DNA of 64,000 nt from Streptomyces rimosus subsp. rimosus (GCF_000720725.1 NZ_JOCQ01000004.1:62001-126000); one strand, 5' to 3'; positions 8,125-16,237 are shown, counted from the first letter of the stretch. The notes: a model not told the origin generated them from the sequence alone. Translations and numbers: made by a program.

Positions 8125-9491
8125 TATTTGCCTCCGGAGGGGAGTTCGAGCCTCAGTCGCTCTTGGTGGGCGCTGACCGCCTCCTGGAGGCTGATAGCCA
8201 CCGGTGACGTGGAGCTGGGGTGTCGGTCAAGAATTCTCGTGAAGTGCTCCAGGCGTTTCCGGACGCTGTCCGTACCTCGGCGGGCGCTGACCTGGAGCAC
8301 GGCGTGCACCTGGGGAGCGGCCCCGTCGAGGTCGCCACGGCCAAGCCGTGCCACGGCCAGGTCCATGCGAGCGAGGGCCATCTCGCCGAGGCGCCGTTGG
8401 CCGGGGGGCACGGATTCGAACCTGTTCACGGCCTCGTCCGCAGCAGCTTCAGCGTCGCTCAGGTGTTCACTGCCGCCGAGCCAGAGGTGGGTCGTGCTCG
8501 TGTAGAACATTTGCTTTTCGATGGGGAACGCCATCATTCCGCCCGGCAGGTCATCAGCTGCTGTGAGCTGGTCCCGTAGGCGTTCGGCTTCGCGGAGCGA
8601 GGCGAGAGCATCGGCGGGCTGGTTGAGCTGGCCGTACGCGCGGGCTTTGATGCTGTGGAGGCGAATGAGGGAAGTGCCCTGTTCAGGGACGAATTCGGCG
8701 CCGCCCTCGGCCAGCCGGACCGCGTCCATGGGCCGCCCGTCCCAGTAGGCGATCAGCGCTTGCAGGCCCCGGACCCAGACCCGCAGACCGTTGTGCCGGG
8801 CCAGCTCGCCGCACATGAAGGCGGTACGCGCCTGCGTTTCTGCCGCCGGAAATTTGCCCAGGTCGAAGCTGGCATTCGCCAGTACACCGCACAGCACGCC
8901 GGCCGCAACGTACAAGTCGTGCGTCATGCCTGGTGGCTGCCGCCCCTCCAGCAGCTCGAAGGCTCGGTCTCGGAGCGCTCGAACTTCGTGGAAGACCGGC
9001 CATACGGGCCGGTTCGGGTAAGTCGTCACTATCCGGCGGATGTCGGCCTCCAACTGTTCCATCGTCGTGGGACCGCAGTTGCTGCTCTCCGCCCACGCCG
9101 CGAAGTCGGCTGATTCGCTCGCCGCTGCCATCACCACGTCCTCAGATAGGTCCCCATTCCCGCCGTTCGCCTGCGGTTCCCATTCTGGCGAGCTGGTGCC
9201 GATGGGAGCGGTCGGGGGGGTGCTCGGTGCAGGAGCGAAGAGGGTTTGAACCGAGGAAGGGCAGAACATCGCCTCCAAGATGCGGCGAGCCTCGTTGCGG
9301 GGAAGCCCCTTCATCTCGCCGTGAGCCCATCGCAGGAACTGCCGCTTCTCGATCGTCGCCGTTGCCAGCCCAGCAGGCCCTTCCGTGTCGGCGAGCTGCT
9401 GCGCTGTGGCCCGGTAGCGGTCACGGAACACCTCGTACTTCGTCCACTTGCGGTGCTGGATGAGCAACTGAAACAGGGTGATTGGACTCAT
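8124..9491 (-). CDS. Streptomyces-type regulator with N-terminal HTH-like and C-terminal helical-repeat region
   Basis: ATG at 9491 gives 455 residues; a GTG at 9500 is a possible alternative but sits only 2-3 nt from GGGAG. The N-terminal 85 residues (TIEKRQFLRWAHGEMKGLPR) resemble the DNA-binding end of NsdA-like proteins. A Pro/Thr linker follows, then tetratricopeptide-like helical pairs from about residue 150. NsdA-type proteins influence sporulation and antibiotic production in Streptomyces; the resemblance is by pattern only. It is divergent from the HATPase gene and may bind the repeats between them. Confidence 0.65.
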   Translation of the reverse strand: MSPITLFQLLIQHRKWTKYEVFRDRYRATAQQLADTEGPAGLATATIEKRQFLRWAHGEMKGLPRNEARRILEAMFCPSSVQTLFAPAPSTPPTAPIGTSSPEWEPQANGGNGDLSEDVVMAAASESADFAAWAESSNCGPTTMEQLEADIRRIVTTYPNRPVWPVFHEVRALRDRAFELLEGRQPPGMTHDLYVAAGVLCGVLANASFDLGKFPAAETQARTAFMCGELARHNGLRVWVRGLQALIAYWDGRPMDAVRLAEGGAEFVPEQGTSLIRLHSIKARAYGQLNQPADALASLREAERLRDQLTAADDLPGGMMAFPIEKQMFYTSTTHLWLGGSEHLSDAEAAADEAVNRFESVPPGQRRLGEMALARMDLAVARLGRGDLDGAAPQVHAVLQVSARRGTDSVRKRLEHFTRILDRHPSSTSPVAISLQEAVSAHQERLRLELPSGGK

Positions 9492-9575
9492 CGGTGCCAC
9501 GACTCCCTTTGGTCCTCGTCTGCGGTGCCACCCACGCTAAGGCGCTAACGCGGCGTGCGAACAGCGTTGTTGGCG

Positions 9576-9650
9576 CCAGTGCCCTAACAAGGGAAGAGAA
9601 GACATCAACAAGACATCACAAGGCAGTAGAAGACATCGTTAGGGCACTGG
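9576..9650. promoter_or_regulatory. Candidate operator: 13-bp perfect inverted repeat enclosing AGACATC direct repeats
   Basis: Arms CCAGTGCCCTAAC (9576-9588) and GTTAGGGCACTGG (9638-9650) are perfect complements separated by 49 nt. The loop carries three AGACATC copies at 9600, 9611 and 9631, and a related AAGACACATC follows. It lies between the leftward regulator (start 9491) and the rightward HATPase gene (start 9769). The layout suggests regulator binding with DNA looping or a structured leader. Binding is inferred. Confidence 0.5.
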
Positions 9651-9768
9651 TTAAGACACATCTGCCCGTCCAAACTGCGGCCTCAGCGCCACCGGAAACT
9701 GTCGGCGCGTCGCTTCCTCCACCCACCCGCTGCCGTGGCTGACACCGTCAGATTCTGGAGACCAGCAG

Positions 9769-10287
9769 ATGACCAGCGCCCACAGAGACCAGCAACCGTC
9801 CAGCCTCCTGCCGCTTACGGTGGCCGAGCGGGGCCTGTACACCCCCTGCACCAGGCTGCTCGTACGGCCGCTGTCCGGGGATGGCAAGGGACTGTCCCTG
9901 GACGAGCTCAGGGTGTGTGGCCGGGCGAGCGCGGAGGATGTCTGCCCGTACGTGCACGAGTACGGCGACGCGGCAGAACTGGTCACCTCGGAGCTGGTCA
10001 CCAACGCCCTGACGCACGGGGCCAGAGGCGACGAGCCGGTGTACGTTGAGTTCCCCTCGTCTCCGTGGTCGTGGAAAATCCGGGTGCTGGACCCGTCCCC
10101 GGAGCCGCCCCGGGAAGTCGTTGCGTACGACGACGACACGAGCGGGCGTGGCCTGTTCCTCGTGCACTTCTTCGCTGGCCAGTACGACGGTCACCTGGAC
10201 GTGGAGATCACCGGTGCTGGCAAGGCCGTCACCTGCACGCTCCCCATCCCCGCACCCAACCGCGTCGCCGATGAGGTGAGCGCGTGA
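9769..10287 (+). CDS. HATPase_c protein, anti-sigma-factor (RsbW/SpoIIAB) type
   Basis: 172 residues. An ATP-binding GHKL core is visible: the N-box helix SELVTNALTHG around residues 70-80, a DPSPEPP segment in place of the G1 box, and SGRGLFLVHF as the G2 lid around 124-134. No histidine-phosphorylation domain is present. Such single-domain kinases in Streptomyces usually act as anti-sigma factors or partners of anti-anti-sigma proteins. It starts a tightly coupled run (9769-12391), overlapping the next gene. Confidence 0.75.
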   Translation: MTSAHRDQQPSSLLPLTVAERGLYTPCTRLLVRPLSGDGKGLSLDELRVCGRASAEDVCPYVHEYGDAAELVTSELVTNALTHGARGDEPVYVEFPSSPWSWKIRVLDPSPEPPREVVAYDDDTSGRGLFLVHFFAGQYDGHLDVEITGAGKAVTCTLPIPAPNRVADEVSA

Positions 10288-10820
10288 TGCTCGGCTTCAC
10301 CTGGGGGCGCCCCTCAAGGGCTTCTCGCCGGGCTCGGCCCGCGGCCGAGGACCCGAACCGTACGGCGCCGCCGCCTGAGGCCCCGCCGGTGCAGGTCAGC
10401 GGGCGTGGCGTCAGCGTCGAGTGGGGCGAGCCGCTGGAGCTGCCCGATGGGGAGCGTCTGCTGACGTGGTGGGTGGGGTACGCGCAGTCGGCCTGCGGGT
10501 GGCCGGAGAGCTACCTGGACCGTGACGACGGCAAGGCGCAGCACGTGACGCACGCCGTGGACTGGCTGTACCAGTCGCTGCGTCGGCTCGACGTGTCCGG
10601 CGAGCATCCGCTGCACCTGGAGCTGGAGCACTTACGGCAGGCCCGTACCCGGCAGCAGTACGCCGAGCACCTGTCCGGCCGGCGCTCGTCCCTGACCATC
10701 AGCGTCGCCACCGGCGACGAGTACCACGTGTTCACGGTGCGGTGCCGCGCCGTCGCCCTCCCGGCCTCCGTCCCGAGCGCTGACACGCCCGAGGCTGTGC
10801 TCGTCGGAGGTGCGGTGTGA
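10284..10820 (+). CDS. Unknown protein of Streptomyces type
   Basis: GTG at 10284 or ATG at 10287, both inside the end of the HATPase gene and both with GAGGTG upstream; about 178 residues. A basic/Pro-rich N terminus of about 45 residues is followed by a mixed domain with several Trp/Tyr residues and a beta-rich end (ISVATGDEYHVFTVRC). No recognised domain. Coupling to the HATPase gene suggests a common pathway. Confidence 0.6.
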   Translation: MMLGFTWGRPSRASRRARPAAEDPNRTAPPPEAPPVQVSGRGVSVEWGEPLELPDGERLLTWWVGYAQSACGWPESYLDRDDGKAQHVTHAVDWLYQSLRRLDVSGEHPLHLELEHLRQARTRQQYAEHLSGRRSSLTISVATGDEYHVFTVRCRAVALPASVPSADTPEAVLVGGAV

Positions 10821-11269
10821 GGGGGCCGGAGGCGATTCGGCGCGGGCTGTGCTGGCTGGCCTGCAAACCGTCGAGCCCGCGTCCGCTGGTGTGGGCCGGA
10901 GTCGCCCGGTCCTGGGGCCAGACCGTGTCGCTGTACTCGTGCGAGCCGTGCCTGCGGCTGTGCATCCAGCGCGCCCTGGCGGGTGTCAGCGACGAACTGT
11001 GCTGGCTGTGGTGCGGCCGGCGCGACGTGCCCACCGATCCGGTCGGCGTGTTCGAGGTCGCGGTGCGGACCTGGCGCACCGTGCCCGGCCGGCCGCCGGT
11101 TCTGGTCTCGTGCTGGGAGTACCGGGCCACCCTGTACGGCTGCGCGATGTGCACCACCCCGTTCCAGCGTTTCGTCCGCAAGGGCCCGGTGGTGGAGCAA
11201 CCGCCCGACGCCCTGGGTCCTCACCGCCCCCTCATCTCCCTCTCCGCCCTCGCGGCTGACGCCGCCTGA
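10817..11269 (+). CDS. Cys-rich unknown protein, possible zinc binder
   Basis: 150 residues, start overlapping the previous stop by GTGA. Cysteines are spaced along the chain (GLCWLACKP, SCEPCLRLC, CWLWC, YGCAMCTTP), which suggests metal binding or a zinc-ribbon-like fold. No membrane segment is clear. Part of the coupled run beginning at the HATPase gene. Function unknown. Confidence 0.55.
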   Translation: MRGPEAIRRGLCWLACKPSSPRPLVWAGVARSWGQTVSLYSCEPCLRLCIQRALAGVSDELCWLWCGRRDVPTDPVGVFEVAVRTWRTVPGRPPVLVSCWEYRATLYGCAMCTTPFQRFVRKGPVVEQPPDALGPHRPLISLSALAADAA

Positions 11270-11285
11270 CCTCTTGGAGATCCCT

Positions 11286-11774
11286 GTGGCTCCCCCCGCC
11301 ACCTCTCTTCCCGCATCGCTGACCGTCTGTTCGGCTCTGGTCGTGAGCCGCACGCCGGACGGCACCCGGACCGCCCTGCTGGTGCGCACGCGGGACATGC
11401 CGAAGGGCCTGTACCGGCTGCCCGTCGGCCAGCCGAACCGCCACGGCATCGTCGATCATTTCGACCTGCGCGACGCCGTACGGTCCGGGACCGGACTGGG
11501 CGTCATCGTCGGCCGGGTGCTGGTCAGGGACCAGGTCTCGGGTGCCACCGGCGTCGTCCATCACTACGCGCGGCTGTGCTCGATCGACGGCGAGAACCAG
11601 ACGGTCCGCCTCGGCGGCGCCCTGGCCGACTACCTGTGGGCCACCGAGGACGACTTGGTCCTGTGCGGGCCCGATCTGTCCCCGGTCGTCAAGGCGGCCC
11701 TGCGGGCCCTGAGCGAGGGCACCCGCGCCGAGCTTGCCGACGGCCAGCCTGCCGGCGCCTGCACGGGGGTGTGA
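11286..11774 (+). CDS. Nudix-fold-like protein, degenerate motif
   Basis: GTG at 11286 with TTGGAG upstream; 162 residues. The N-terminal strands (VCSALVVSRTPDGTRTALLVRT) and the 'LPVGQPNRHG' region resemble a Nudix hydrolase entry. The catalytic box GX5EX7REUXEEXGU is not intact: the corresponding DLRDAVRSGTGLGV lacks the RE..EE glutamates. It is therefore likely a Nudix-like regulatory or non-catalytic protein, as often seen in Streptomyces clusters. Fold assignment is tentative. Confidence 0.5.
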   Translation: MAPPATSLPASLTVCSALVVSRTPDGTRTALLVRTRDMPKGLYRLPVGQPNRHGIVDHFDLRDAVRSGTGLGVIVGRVLVRDQVSGATGVVHHYARLCSIDGENQTVRLGGALADYLWATEDDLVLCGPDLSPVVKAALRALSEGTRAELADGQPAGACTGV

Positions 11775-11776
11775 CG

Positions 11777-12391
11777 GTGTCCGACCTCCTCACCCTCCCC
11801 CAAGCGTGCAAGGCCGATGCCGCACCGCCACGCTACGTCGCCCGGCCCGCCGAGCGGGAAGCCGACGCGCAGAACATGATCCACCTCATCCAGGCCCACC
11901 GCGCATGGCGGGACCAGCACGGCGCCGCCGTGAACGAGCCGCCGGTGCCCGCAGTGCTGGGCCTGGTCGGCGAGATCGACCAGTTGGGGCACCCGATGTC
12001 GTGGGTGCTGTACGCGGGGGACCGGCTGCGGGCGTGCTATTTGCTGGCGGTCGACTGCGACCAGCGCAGGGTGCAGGCCGCCGACATCCACGTCAACCCC
12101 GACGCATCCCGGACGGGCGTCGGCCAGCCCGCGGCGAGGCTCGGCCTCACCCCCAGCACCCCGGTGATCGAGGTGCTGCTTACCTACTGGCTGGTGCACT
12201 ACGCATTCGACGGCGGCGCGCGCGAAGCAGTCGTCACGATCGGCGACCGCAGCGAACCCTTTCCCCCCGCGCGCATCGCCTGGATGGACCAGACGGTGGA
12301 CACCCGGATACCCGACGACGCGCACCTGGCCCGCTGCTGGGACCGGCAGCCCCGCCCGCGCGCCTCGCCAGAGTTTCCCCCGCCGGGCTGA
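11777..12391 (+). CDS. Unknown protein of Streptomyces type
   Basis: GTG at 11777, 7 nt after a GGGGG tract and 2 nt after the previous stop; an overlapping GTG at 11771 is an alternative. 204 residues, soluble, with a central hydrophobic helix (VIEVLLTYWLVHYAF) followed by an acidic end. It closes the run that begins with the HATPase gene. No domain recognised. Confidence 0.6.
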   Translation: MSDLLTLPQACKADAAPPRYVARPAEREADAQNMIHLIQAHRAWRDQHGAAVNEPPVPAVLGLVGEIDQLGHPMSWVLYAGDRLRACYLLAVDCDQRRVQAADIHVNPDASRTGVGQPAARLGLTPSTPVIEVLLTYWLVHYAFDGGAREAVVTIGDRSEPFPPARIAWMDQTVDTRIPDDAHLARCWDRQPRPRASPEFPPPG

Positions 12392-12434
12392 GACCGCAGT
12401 CCCGGGGGAAGGCGCGGGCCCCGTGACCCGCGCC

Positions 12435-12464
12435 GGGTACGGCCGGCCGGGACCGGCCGTACCC
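12435..12464 (+). terminator. Probable terminator hairpin after the HATPase operon
   Basis: Perfect 12-bp stem GGGTACGGCCGG / CCGGCCGTACCC with a 6-nt loop, 44 nt after the stop at 12391. No T tract follows, which is common for actinobacterial terminators. Confidence 0.55.
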
Positions 12465-12672
12465 ACCGCCTTCCCTGCCATCGTGCCGCTCCCGCCCTTT
12501 CTCCTGCGGGGTGGAACGGCGCGGCGGGGAAGGCGCCGTGCGGCTGCTCTTCTCCGAGCGGAGTTCCGTGAGCAGCCGGGCCGACCGAGGGGGCGGCCTG
12601 TCGGCTCGCCGGGCGTTGGGCCTCACCCGGCGAGCCGCCACGGTGCCCCCGCACGCCATGCCCGTACAAGCC

Positions 12673-12720
12673 CTCCCGGCGGGGCGCTGGTTACCGAGTT
12701 GTCCAGCGCCCCGCCGGGAG
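12673..12720. repeat. 18-bp perfect inverted repeat
   Basis: Arms CTCCCGGCGGGGCGCTGG and its exact complement flank a 12-nt loop (TTACCGAGTTGT). A smaller 8-bp perfect hairpin follows immediately. The stem is far longer than needed for a terminator and lies 230 nt before the next start. It could be a bidirectional terminator, a structured leader or a protein-binding cruciform. Confidence 0.6.
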
Positions 12721-12950
12721 ATGCGGTGCCACGGCACCGCAACCGCGCGGCTCCTCCAGGGGCTGGTCCCCCTTGGAAGTCGGAGCCAGCCCGCACTCCA
12801 GCGGCCAGCAAAAGGGGCGGGTGCGCGGGGCCGCCGGGCCCGTCCCGTGGAGCCCGGCGGCCACACAATCCACTCCGGCCGTGGAGACAGCGGGTCCTGC
12901 GGCCGGAGTGCACGACCGATCCACGTCCGAAGTCCAACGCAGGCAGAGAG

Positions 12951-13640
12951 ATGCTCACCAACACCACCGCCTCACCCCGTCTTCCTGGACACCGCGTGCA
13001 CCAGGAGCCACGAGAGAAATCCGTCGTCCCGTACATCGCGCTGCGCGTCGGTGAAAGCCCGGTCGCCAAGCAATTGGACCTGGAACTGCGCGGCGGCCCC
13101 GGCACGTGGGGGCTGGCCTACGCCGATGAGGTCCCCGACGACCGCGACAGCCACGATGTCCTGTGGCAGCGCTATCACGAGACCCGCGACTGTGCGGGCA
13201 GGGTGACCGGCGCCCCGGTGGCCGGACGAGTGCACCCCGGCCGGCTCCGGGAGACGGTGAGCCGCCTTACCTGCCCGGTTTGCAACCACCCCGCCGACAA
13301 GACCGACGACGGTTACCTCTTCCTGGTGCCGCGCGCCAAGAGCCGCATCGAAGCACCGCTGACCACGTGGCCCCCGGTGTGCCGGGAACACGCCACCGTC
13401 CACGCCCGCGACCGCCCCGACCTGCGGGACGGGTACACCGCGATTCGGTCGGCCGACCCCACTCTGCACGGCGTGCGTGGACGCCAGTACCGCCGCGCCG
13501 GCACCGCCTTCGAGGTCGCCAGGCGCGATGCCCGCATGCCCTACGGGCACGCCCAACAGCGCTGGATCGTCGCTTATCGGCTCGTCCGCAGGCTGACACA
13601 CCCGACCGTCGCGATCGAGGCCGCCGACGCCGCCCGGTGA
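12951..13640 (+). CDS. Cys-pair protein, paralogue of the gene at 15479
   Basis: ATG at 12951 preceded by AGAGAG; 229 residues (a GTG at 13026 would give a shorter form). The centre has CPVCNHPADKTDDGYLFL and, about 35 residues later, PPVCREHA, so a CxxC plus C/H pair likely binds zinc. The same block occurs in the gene at 15479 (CQVCARPADRTTKGYLFL, PPLCLPCA), so the two are paralogues. The family resembles Streptomyces unknowns. Function unknown. Confidence 0.65.
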   Translation: MLTNTTASPRLPGHRVHQEPREKSVVPYIALRVGESPVAKQLDLELRGGPGTWGLAYADEVPDDRDSHDVLWQRYHETRDCAGRVTGAPVAGRVHPGRLRETVSRLTCPVCNHPADKTDDGYLFLVPRAKSRIEAPLTTWPPVCREHATVHARDRPDLRDGYTAIRSADPTLHGVRGRQYRRAGTAFEVARRDARMPYGHAQQRWIVAYRLVRRLTHPTVAIEAADAAR

Positions 13641-13700
13641 CCCGCGCCGCACGGCAGCGGCCTCACCGCCCTTCCGACCACAGCCTCCAAGGAGTGCTTC

Positions 13701-14129
13701 GTGCCCCTTCGCACCCGGTATGACCAGTTGACGGCCACTGAGGCCCGGTGTCTGACCTACCTCGCCGACGGTCTGAGCACGACCGACACGGCCGACAAGA
13801 TGGGCACCAAGCCCCAAACGGTCCAAAGTCACCTGCGGCGCATTCGCATCAAGTTGGGGGACGGTCCGCGCGCGTTCGTGCTGCATCGCGCCTACGTCAA
13901 ACGCCAACTCCCGCTTCCTTTGGCCGCCAAGGCGCCGGTCCGCTTCACCCACGAAGACCTGCGGATATGGAACCTGGTCGCCACCGGCAAGGTCCCTGCG
14001 GGGGCAGCCGGGACCACCACCCGGACCGCCATCAAAGCGCTCATGCAGAAGGCGGGAGCCGAGACCGAAACGCACCTGATCCAGCTCGGCCACACCTACC
14101 GGCTGCTGACCGGGCCCGAAGAGACCTGA
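13701..14129 (+). CDS. LuxR-type HTH protein with two HTH-like halves
   Basis: 142 residues with AAGGAG just upstream of the GTG. Residues about 10-55 form a LuxR/GerE helix-turn-helix (LTATEARCLTYLADGLST, then TVQSHLRRIRIKL). A second similar but weaker block begins near residue 82 (FTHEDLRIWNLVATGK, then TAIKALMQKAG). There is no receiver or ligand-binding domain, so it is a short DNA-binding protein perhaps made by duplication. It lies between the two Cys-pair paralogues. Confidence 0.65.
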   Translation: MPLRTRYDQLTATEARCLTYLADGLSTTDTADKMGTKPQTVQSHLRRIRIKLGDGPRAFVLHRAYVKRQLPLPLAAKAPVRFTHEDLRIWNLVATGKVPAGAAGTTTRTAIKALMQKAGAETETHLIQLGHTYRLLTGPEET

Positions 14130-14171
14130 GCCACCGGACACGTATCCAGCCCTGACCAGGCCGAGAGGCCC

Positions 14172-14249
14172 ATGAGCAACACGCCAACCGCGCGGGCCCC
14201 GCCAGCCATCCCGCTCACACCGGCCACCGTCGACCCTCCCGTCCCGTAG
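14172..14249 (+). CDS. Possible 25-residue peptide
   Basis: ATG with a weak GAG site; 25 residues rich in Pro, Ala and Thr, ending in PPVP. It fits between the LuxR-type gene and the small ORF at 14260 and ends 10 nt before it. It could be a leader peptide or a chance ORF in GC-rich DNA. Confidence 0.25.
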   Translation: MSNTPTARAPPAIPLTPATVDPPVP

Positions 14250-14259
14250 AGAGAACCGG

Positions 14260-14469
14260 TTGACCAACCACTTCCTGCCACCGGCGCCAGCGGCCCACCG
14301 GTCGCTGCCCCGCCAGCCCGGCACCTACTACTGCGGGGACACCCACATACGCATCGACGGAACCACGGCATTCACCGTGCCCGTGCGCCTGTCCGTCCCC
14401 CCGCCTGGCCAAAAAGACCGCGTGCCGGCCCCCGGCACCTCCCCGCTGCCACCGGAGCACACCCCATGA
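14260..14469 (+). CDS. Small unknown protein coupled to the metalloprotease
   Basis: TTG start with AGAGAG upstream; 69 residues, Pro-rich, with a central TYYCGDTHIRIDGTTAF stretch that looks like a short beta segment. Its TGA overlaps the metalloprotease ATG (ATGA), which supports real translation. No homologue recognised. Confidence 0.4.
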   Translation: MTNHFLPPAPAAHRSLPRQPGTYYCGDTHIRIDGTTAFTVPVRLSVPPPGQKDRVPAPGTSPLPPEHTP

Positions 14470-15344
14470 CCACGCCCGAGACCCCCGAGACCCCGATCTG
14501 CGAAGTACGGCAGGAAGCCGGCCGCGAGCACGACGCGCTCGGCGCCCGGATCGCGGCCCTCGCCGAAACCGCCGCTCCCGTTGTGGAAGCCGTCACCGGC
14601 CTTCCGCTGCCCGTCCGGCCGTTGCTCCGCCTCGTGACTGTCGAGGCCCTGATCGCCACCCGCCGGGAGCACACCGACGCGATGATGCACCGCCTGCGCG
14701 GTGAGGGCTACGGCCAGCAGTTGGTCGACGAGGCGGAGTTCGCCAGGGCGCGCGAGCGCTTCGACAACGGCGAGCGGGGCCTCGCCGCGAACTGGAAGAA
14801 CATCCAGGCGATCAGCTACGAGGACGCCCGGATGCGCCCGCAGATCCTCATCATCGCGCGCTCCGTCGTCCACCATGGCCACGACGACGACCAGCTCCTG
14901 CGCACGATCGCCCACGAGCTGACCCACCTCGCCCAACACCGGGCCACCGGCGGACGTGCGCTCGATTTCGTCATGTCGCCCTACGGCTACGGCATGCGAA
15001 TGCCCGGTACCAAGGAACTCGCCCACTGCGCGGCGCGGTTCCTGATCGAAGGCCACGCATCCTGGGCCGACCACCAGGTGACCACCCAACTCATCGGCCA
15101 GCCTCTGGGCTGGCACACCGACCCCACCACCGACGAGCAGCGCGCGACCAAGCGGCTCTACGACGACGGCTGCGCGTTCGTCGCAACCGCCATCGACCAG
15201 GTCGGCCTGGAGTCCTTCAACGCCACATGGCGCCATCTGCGCACCTCCTGCCCGGTCGAGACCGAGGTGGACGATGTCACCGGCTGGCTGCGCCGCAACT
15301 ACATCCCCACCCCGACCATGGCCGCCAGCCCACCCCGTGAGTAA
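14466..15344 (+). CDS. HExxH zinc metalloprotease (gluzincin-like)
   Basis: 292 residues, no signal peptide, so probably cytoplasmic. The zinc motif HELTH is at about residue 156-160 in LLRTIAHELTHLAQH. A downstream FLIEGHASW about 40 residues later supplies a plausible third ligand (Glu), as in gluzincins. The rest is helical. Its substrate is unknown; adjacent regulators raise the possibility that it cleaves one of them. Start overlaps the small ORF before it. Confidence 0.7.
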   Translation: MTTPETPETPICEVRQEAGREHDALGARIAALAETAAPVVEAVTGLPLPVRPLLRLVTVEALIATRREHTDAMMHRLRGEGYGQQLVDEAEFARARERFDNGERGLAANWKNIQAISYEDARMRPQILIIARSVVHHGHDDDQLLRTIAHELTHLAQHRATGGRALDFVMSPYGYGMRMPGTKELAHCAARFLIEGHASWADHQVTTQLIGQPLGWHTDPTTDEQRATKRLYDDGCAFVATAIDQVGLESFNATWRHLRTSCPVETEVDDVTGWLRRNYIPTPTMAASPPRE

Positions 15345-15478
15345 CCGAGCCCGGTGACCTGCGCCCCGCCCCCACACCGGGCGCAGGCCGCCGACCGCAC
15401 GGACTGCCCCACTCACCGGTGCCCGGCGGCCACGCCTCCCCGCACACCGCCGGGCACCTCCACCCCGGGAAGCACCTC

Positions 15479-16150
15479 ATGGACACCACCCCCACCCCAG
15501 CCGGACGCCCCCTCGCCGTCTGGAAGGGACTAACCGTCTCGTACGTCACTCCCTGGGCCGGCGAACGCAACATCTCCCGCGACCACCTGCTCCTCGACAA
15601 TGGCGGGCTGCGTTACAGCGACGAACACTCGGAAGACCGAGATCCGCGAGGCGGGCTGTGGGAACGCTGGGACGGCACCTACGGTGACGGCGCCCCCCAG
15701 TTCGGTCCGTTCAACTCCGAGCGCCAGCACACCGCGATGGAGCACCTGCTGTGCCAGGTGTGCGCCCGTCCCGCCGACCGAACCACCAAGGGCTACCTGT
15801 TCCTGGAGCCGGGGCGTGCGACCGTCAGCAAACTGGAAGGCAGCCGCACCGTGCAGCCGCCGCTGTGCCTGCCCTGCGCCCTCATCGCCCGCGCACAATG
15901 CCCCCGGCTGCGGAACTACGTTGCGCTGCGGGCACGCAAGCCCAGCGTGTGGGGACTGTACGGCACCGCATACGTCTCATGCCCCCGCCTCGCCCAGCGC
16001 CCCACCAGCTCACTCGCAGTGGACCGGGAGTGCTCGGTCGCGTACGGGACGCCGGAGCTGCCGTACGTGCTCGGCAACCAGCTCGTCCGGGAATATCGCC
16101 GTGTCACCATTGTCAACCTCGACGAGGAAGCAGCCCGACATACGGCCTAA
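15479..16150 (+). CDS. Cys-pair protein, paralogue of the gene at 12951
   Basis: The ATG at 15479 is preceded by GGGAAG; an in-frame start at 15419 is less likely. 223 residues. CQVCARPADRTTKGYLFL and PPLCLPCA match the corresponding block of the 12951 gene in order and spacing, while the ends diverge. It is the last gene of the island; a terminator follows before the connector genes. Function unknown. Confidence 0.65.
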   Translation: MDTTPTPAGRPLAVWKGLTVSYVTPWAGERNISRDHLLLDNGGLRYSDEHSEDRDPRGGLWERWDGTYGDGAPQFGPFNSERQHTAMEHLLCQVCARPADRTTKGYLFLEPGRATVSKLEGSRTVQPPLCLPCALIARAQCPRLRNYVALRARKPSVWGLYGTAYVSCPRLAQRPTSSLAVDRECSVAYGTPELPYVLGNQLVREYRRVTIVNLDEEAARHTA

Positions 16151-16198
16151 CCGTAGTCCTTACGAAAGGCCAGAAAGCTGGCTTCCCTAACGCCTCCG

Positions 16199-16237
16199 AA
16201 GAATCCCTTGTCAGTATCTGTGGCAAGGGATTCTTTT
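16199..16237 (+). terminator. Strong terminator at the right edge of the island
   Basis: Perfect 12-bp stem AAGAATCCCTTG / CAAGGGATTCTT with a 13-nt loop, then TTTATTT. It ends only 15 nt before the next ATG (16253), overlapping that gene's 5' leader, so no promoter fits between them. It may therefore be an attenuator or be read through or antiterminated. Confidence 0.8.

Larger units (their letters stand above)
12392..12950. other. 560-nt gap filled with strong inverted repeats
   Basis: No convincing gene was found: the frame opening at 12423 runs through this gap but its N-terminal translation is Arg/Pro/Gly-rich and unlike the real product starting at 12951. The gap instead holds at least four perfect stems: 12435/12453 (12 bp), 12673/12703 (18 bp), GCGGTGCC/GGCACCGC near 12723-12740, and CTCCGGCCG/CGGCCGGAG near 12871-12906. 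It may contain a terminator, leader RNA or a replication/transfer site. Confidence 0.45.

Noticed and set aside
12423..12950. N-terminal extension of the Cys-pair protein
   Set aside because: The translation is Arg/Pro/Gly-rich, crosses strong hairpins and is absent from the paralogue at 15479.
3415..16198. Insertion sequence or transposon carrying the island
   Set aside because: No transposase, integrase or terminal inverted repeats with target duplication were found at the edges.
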